A stretch of DNA of 64,000 bases from Ascidia mentula (taxonomy: Eukaryota; Chordata; Ascidiacea; Phlebobranchia; Ascidiidae), in the NCBI GenBank assembly GCA_947561715.1, contig OX387198.1, positions 12,090,001-12,154,000 on the forward strand, in the 5' to 3' direction. The position numbers and the translations under genes were made by a program. Shown here piece by piece: positions 59,801 through 64,000 of the stretch. Every line of letters starts with the position of its first letter. Position 1 is the stretch's first letter. The notes below the pieces were generated by a model. That model saw nothing but the letters and a program-made list of their open reading frames with translations. It was not told where the DNA came from and did no database searches.

Positions 59801-62800
59801 GACGGATATAATCCAAGAGCATAAATAAACAAAGAAGAGATTATATGTTGCTCTATCACATGAATGTAATTTGCCTGTAAATACAATTGAACATATGTTA
59901 GGGGAGCAGAAAATTAAACAATACAGTATTTAAACGATTGGCTCTTTTCTGTTTCACTCAAAACTAGTTTTGGCGATTTTTGGCGCTTTTTGGCGTTTTT
60001 TGTCGTGTTGTTTGGCTCTAAACAAAAAAAATATTCTGGCAACCCTAATTTGATATTTTTGAGCGACGGTACTGTCTAGTAAACTGAAATTTTAGGGAGT
60101 TATTTTGGTATAACCTACTTATACTGTTAGTTATTGCTTGTAAAAGGGCTTGTAAACTTTATAACACAGCTCAGGCGTTTGCTAACTGATAGCAGATGAA
60201 TTTGACAGCACTTCTAAAAAAATTTTTTTTGTTTGTTTCTTTTTGTGTTCAACTGGTAGTGTATGTCAGCAAGTTGATGAAAAAGAAGGCATAACATCAA
60301 TGTATATTGATAATTGAATAGACAAGCCTTCTACCAGTGCATATAAACCTTTTCCACAACATAACAGAGACAATGTAGAAAAAAAAACAAGGAAAAAAAT
60401 CAGTTGTATGAAATTGAAGCTACCCTAATTACTGGGTGACGCCCACAGCCACACCCACAACTGTTGGATACTTGAACAAATTGCATGAATATGGTTCCAT
60501 ATATGATGCTTTGATAGCAAATTATACATCAGGGATGTTACAGAGGTGACTGTGACATGACCAAATCATCATCATTGAACTTTTTGTGGTTCTGTTTTGG
60601 ATATACCCTTCCGAGAACAATTGGCGATTGTTATGCAAAGAAAAGAATATGAATAATTGAATATACAAGCCAACTACCAGTGTATAAGCCTTAGCCACAG
60701 CATGACAGAGACACTCTAGAAAAAAGACAAGGAAAAAATCAGCTGTATGAAATTGAAGCGACCGTATTTACCGAGTCACGCCTTCAACGACACCCACAAC
60801 CCTTTGATTCTTGAACAAATTGCATGAATATGGTTCAATATATGATGCTTTGATAGCAAATTATGCATCAGGGATGTTACAGAGGTGACTGTGACATGAC
60901 CAAATCATCATCATTGAACTTTTTGTGTTCTGTTTTGGATATACCCTTCCGAAAACCATTGGCGATTGTTATGCTGAGGAAAGAATTACTCAATTGTCTA
61001 TTGTCCGGAAAGCAAAACCAGTGTTATGGAACCAGAATAAAAACCTGTAACTATAAGTAATGAAGGTGTTCATGTTATGTACATTTGTTCCTGCTATTTT
61101 GTTGTTTTGTACGCAAAAAATACAGCAATACCACCAGTCAAAATTTGCATGCGCACATCTCGCCATTGTGACGTCATAGAAAGAAACGGAAACCGCCGAT
61201 CGAAAGCTGAGACCCTCGCGCACAATTCGTCTGTAGAACGTTTCGCGCTACTCCCAACGGGTAGTTGGCCATTTAATTGGACATGCAATCAGACCACCTG
61301 CTGTGCTGGTTTGTTCATAATGATAATCATCATCAAATGAATGACTAATTAGTCAAAAAATTTCAATGCAAACGTATTTTTTTGTTTCTTTTTTCAATAA
61401 ACTTCACGCTTCAAGTTGTCTGTTGCTGAAAACCTTATGTCTCTAGGCCAATCACAACGGAATTGATAATTAATCAAAAAAAGCACCTCTTTGGGCCTTA
61501 AGTGGCCCGTGGCGCTTATGCATGTTCTGAGTAGTTTCATTTCGATACAATTGCATTTCGCCTTGACACACATGGCATAAATAACTTTTGCAACAAACCA
61601 AATAATGATTCAATTATGAAGCGGTTAAGATATTTTGTAATTTTAGTATAAAATATTTTTTACTGCCACATTATTGTGGTTCAATTGTTTCCATAAAACT
61701 TCTTTTCCTTTTTGTGCCATTCCCTGGCATATTTACAACATGGCAAATGTTTGATTTGTAGTTTGTTAAACATCGGCAAGTGCGTTTGTTCTTCCTTTCT
61801 GAGCGATAAGGTCATGCTTTGCAAGGAGTGTGACAGACGTGGAGGGTTATGTGATAATCAAATGCTGGTAACGAGGGTATGGCGCCCGGGCATCCTTGCG
61901 ATTAGGGATCTTTTGTGCAAGCACGTTTTACTTCCTGATTCATAAAATTTATATGGGACAGAACTGTTGCATAGTTAAGGCAGTCGTGCCAACGTCTGGA
62001 CAGCAATCGCGACGCGGATATCTGGTTATATATCTGCTGTGGTTTGAAGCAATTTCATGGATAACAAACAATCGTTACAAACATTGCTCTCAACATGAAA
62101 CCGTTAAAAAACTAGCCTTTTTTACGAAAAAAAATATTTTTTTATTCTAAATATAAACCATATCATATTGCTGTACACGAAAATTGTGAATGTCTGCCTT
62201 CGTTAGGTAACCCATACCTTGCATTAAACTTAGATTTTCTTTAACTTCTTGCAACTTCTGAGTAGATATGTTTTGATGTATTTTCAATTCACCTAAACAT
62301 AACGTGATGTGTTTTATTGCTTTGAAAAGTCAAGGAAATACTAAATGGAATCGTCAAACTGAAAAGTAACATTTTTGGCGATCCCCGTTGTGGAATTTTT
62401 GTCGTTAGGTTTACTAGCATCAAAGTCATGTAGAATTAGGCATACAAATTCACAAATAATAATTGAAATGGTCATTACCTTGTATTGCGGACATATTTAT
62501 CCGAATTTCCTGCATGTTCTGAGTAGTTTCATTTCGATGCATTTGCATTTCGCCTAGACAAACATTGGCATAAATAACTTTTGTAACAAACCAAATAACG
62601 AATCAATTATGAAGTTGTATTTGAATAAGACGCTTTTTGAAACATTTAATCGTTGCGTTTACTGAAACTAAGGAACTGACGATGCCCACAGGGCGAAATA
62701 TATATTCCAAACAACAGCCAGACTGACCCTGTTGTCAAAAGCTATTGATTTGTGTGCATATAGTGCCATTACGGAAGTTACATAGCGATTGCTAGGCCAA

Positions 62801-64000
62801 CATTTGCTGCCTGTGGTTTATATCTAAATGTTTTAATATTTGAAGTAATTACAATGGAGTTTGTTCAAACCTGTTGGTTAATATTATGTGCAGTTAAAAC
62901 TTACCAAGGAAATTTTCACTTTTCGTGAATTGAATTGTTGAAGTTGTGGACATATGTTTCTGCAACTCTTGTATGTAGTGATGTGTAGCATTTTGCTGAC
63001 CTAAATTCCAAGTTTATTGTGTTAATATTTCTCCATTGACATGTTCATGTTATGATAATTAGTTGCACATATTTATTTTTTCTGATTTGAAACTCAAATC
63101 AGAAACAACAGTCATAGAAAGGATAAGCATGTGAGCGACAATTAAGAACAAACCGTAATACAATATTTTGCACAACATTTAGATAACAAAGGTCCTTACC
63201 CTGTATTGATGTTAAACGTCTCTGCATTCCTTGCATCAAAGTAGTACTTTTATTTTCGAGAATTTCCATTTGGCCTGAACACAACAAAGTTATCAAACAT
63301 TTTTGTGACTTTTTAACAACTTTCTACTGTTTATTTATTCCCATGATTCTTTGTGGTTTATAGGTAAAATTAATGGATATTATTACACTGTTACTGCAGG
63401 AAGGAAAAAGTGTTTGTTTTCTTCTAGTTTCATTACAACAGCGTTCCTTAAGTTACAAAATGCAGTAATGGAATCGTCAAACTGCAAAGCAACATTTTTT
63501 GCACACGTCCGTCATGGAAGTTTTTTTCAATAGGTTTATTGCCATCACATCCCACAGGACTAAACCATTTAAATTTACAAGTTTTAATTAAAATGGTACT
63601 AACTTTGTAATGCAGATGCATATATCCGAATTTCTTGCATGTTCTGAGTAGTTTCATTTCGATACAATTGCATTTCGCCTTGACACACATGGCATAAATA
63701 ACTTTTGCAACAAACCAAATAATGATTCAATTATGAAGCGGTTAAGATATTTTGTAATTTTACGAATGCACTTTTTGTTTAAGTTGTCAATGCTGTGAGG
63801 ATTTAAATGCTTTGCCACACAATCAGAAGTTACTCACCAATCACAAAATTCTGCAATGCTTGAATTTGTGTAGTTGTGGCCATCTGTTGAATTTCACGAT
63901 ATGAAGTATTCTGAAAACTCTCCATCTTTCCTAAAGGGCAAGTATAAAATATTTTTTACTGCCACATTATTGTGGTTCAATTGTTTCCATAAAACTTCTT
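52316..64000 (-). CDS. Copy Y: long stalk-receptor gene, 5' end beyond window
   Basis: Head exons: A 55411-55319 (ESVCG), B 55075-54927, C 54859-54801, D 54743-54638, E 54013-53855, F 53730-53600 and G 52403-52316 (FQTIYKP-stop). Stalk exons from the right edge: 63930-63838, 63678-63604, 63274-63200, 63000-62905, 62553-62479, 62292-62218, 61561-61519 (truncated), 58814-58740, 58540-58445, 58177-58103, 57666-57574 (AT donor), 57475-57401, 57184-57110, 56456-56382 and 56126-56061. All intact ones are phase 1 at both ends. The head is closer to Z than to X, while the stalk is a duplicate of X, so Y looks like a fusion of a duplicated stalk with a different head. It lacks the 1.3-kb array. No stop was found in the head. 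N-terminal and transmembrane exons should lie beyond 64000. Confidence 0.75.
55499..55530 (-). pseudogene. Decayed short stalk exon in copy Y
   Basis: After a good acceptor (ggtttag) the minus strand reads HLTRYGSAPLT and then a stop. It resembles the QLQSYGNRIT exon of copy Z and QLTNYGNHTR of copy W. It has no in-phase donor, so it is probably skipped. It shows that Y's head end descends from a W/Z-type short-stalk gene. Confidence 0.5.
57574..57666 (-). pseudogene. Stalk exon with GT-to-AT donor, copy Y
   Basis: Same sequence defect as 37611-37703 in copy X: the donor reads ATATGT after the last exon base. It is shared by both duplicates. Confidence 0.6.
59101..61518. mobile_element. piggyBac-like element, copy in Y, right end lost
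   Basis: The left end is intact: TTAA at 59097-59100, then CCCTTTAAGCGCCACG. It lies in the same intron as the 39140-41540 element. The right end stops at ggcgctta, lacking the last GGG and TTAA, and is joined directly to the middle of a stalk exon. It carries the same nested hAT-like MITE. Confidence 0.88.
59411..60047. mobile_element. Nested hAT-like MITE, copy in Y
   Basis: Same insert as 39454-40081, with ATTTGATA at 59403-59410 and 60048-60055. The last base is A instead of G, and one extra ttttggcg-like repeat unit is present. Confidence 0.85.
61519..61561 (-). pseudogene. Stalk exon truncated at the transposon edge
   Basis: The acceptor and the first 43 nt of the exon matching 41656-41582 remain (EMQLYRNETTQNMQ). 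The rest of the exon, its donor and the transposon's outer end are deleted. With no donor it must be skipped, or splice into transposon sequence. Confidence 0.75.
63551..63578. other. Paralogous empty site of the piggyBac-like insertion
   Basis: Reads cccacaggaCTAAaccatttaaattt. In copy X the same flanks are separated by TTAA-element-TTAA. This block was duplicated without the element, or before it arrived, and one target base then changed (TTAA to CTAA). Confidence 0.85.

Larger units (their letters stand above)
56061..63100. repeat. Segmental duplication, copy in Y
   Basis: Counterpart of 36097-43400. Differences: the right end of the piggyBac-like insert and part of an exon are deleted at 61518, and about 170 bp with the exon matching 41908-41816 is missing at 61646. 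Beyond 63100 the sequence returns to the block matching 38690-39135 and 41545-41960, without the transposon. Confidence 0.88.

Overview
This window looks like nuclear DNA from an AT-rich, intron-dense invertebrate genome. Exons are short and phase-matched, with GT-AG (and a few GC-AG) introns. Gypsy, piggyBac-like and hAT-like debris is present, and there are no bacterial operons. A tunicate (Ciona-like) is my best guess, but this is inference. Almost none of the real coding sequence forms a long open reading frame, so genes were rebuilt by hand from splice sites, reading phase and comparison between copies.

The window is dominated by one multi-copy gene family that I cannot match to a named family. 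Each member encodes a predicted type II membrane protein. The parts, in order, are a short N-terminal exon, an exon with one transmembrane helix, a stalk of short coiled-coil exons that all begin and end in phase 1, and a C-terminal ectodomain made of seven exons (called A to G below). The ectodomain has conserved cores: ISDGGHDMYD-type in B, SVTDHPFILAM in D, QVYGTSDPSIIQIF in E, YFCYILASR in F and FIRVFQTIYKP-stop in G. Copies are: copy 1 (+, 431-3542, a pseudogene), copy W (-, 6847-10599), copy Z (-, 13423-18173, a complete 12-exon model), copy X (-, 25275-44433, a giant 36-exon model of about 1077 aa) and copy Y (-, 52316 to beyond the right edge). Orphan exons lie at 11013, 20664-21996, 24624 and 49434.

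Layout: 0.4-3.5 kb copy 1; 3.7-5.5 kb scrambled Gypsy remnant; 6.8-10.6 kb copy W; 11.6-12.5 kb broken acyl-CoA synthetase-like pseudogene; 13.4-18.2 kb copy Z, a tandem relative of W; 19.3-20.6 kb 3' part of a factor B-like serine protease domain whose catalytic serine is replaced by alanine; 20.66-22.72 kb an inverted duplicate of the 3' end of copy Y; 25.3-44.4 kb copy X, with a 1.3-kb tandem exon array at 28.1-36.0 kb; 44.8-51.1 kb a transposon graveyard (piggyBac-like copy, fold-back element, 61-bp satellite, Gypsy 3' end with a 141-bp LTR, a 2.6-kb palindrome); 52.3-64 kb copy Y, whose stalk is a roughly 20-kb-distant segmental duplicate of X.

The strongest result is the phase-symmetric stalk array. 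Exons can be added, lost or skipped without shifting the frame, and nearly every exon carries one N-glycosylation sequon, usually at residue 8. Stalk length therefore differs greatly between copies while the head domain stays constant. The role is unknown. The architecture and clustering would fit cell-surface recognition receptors, but that is inference.
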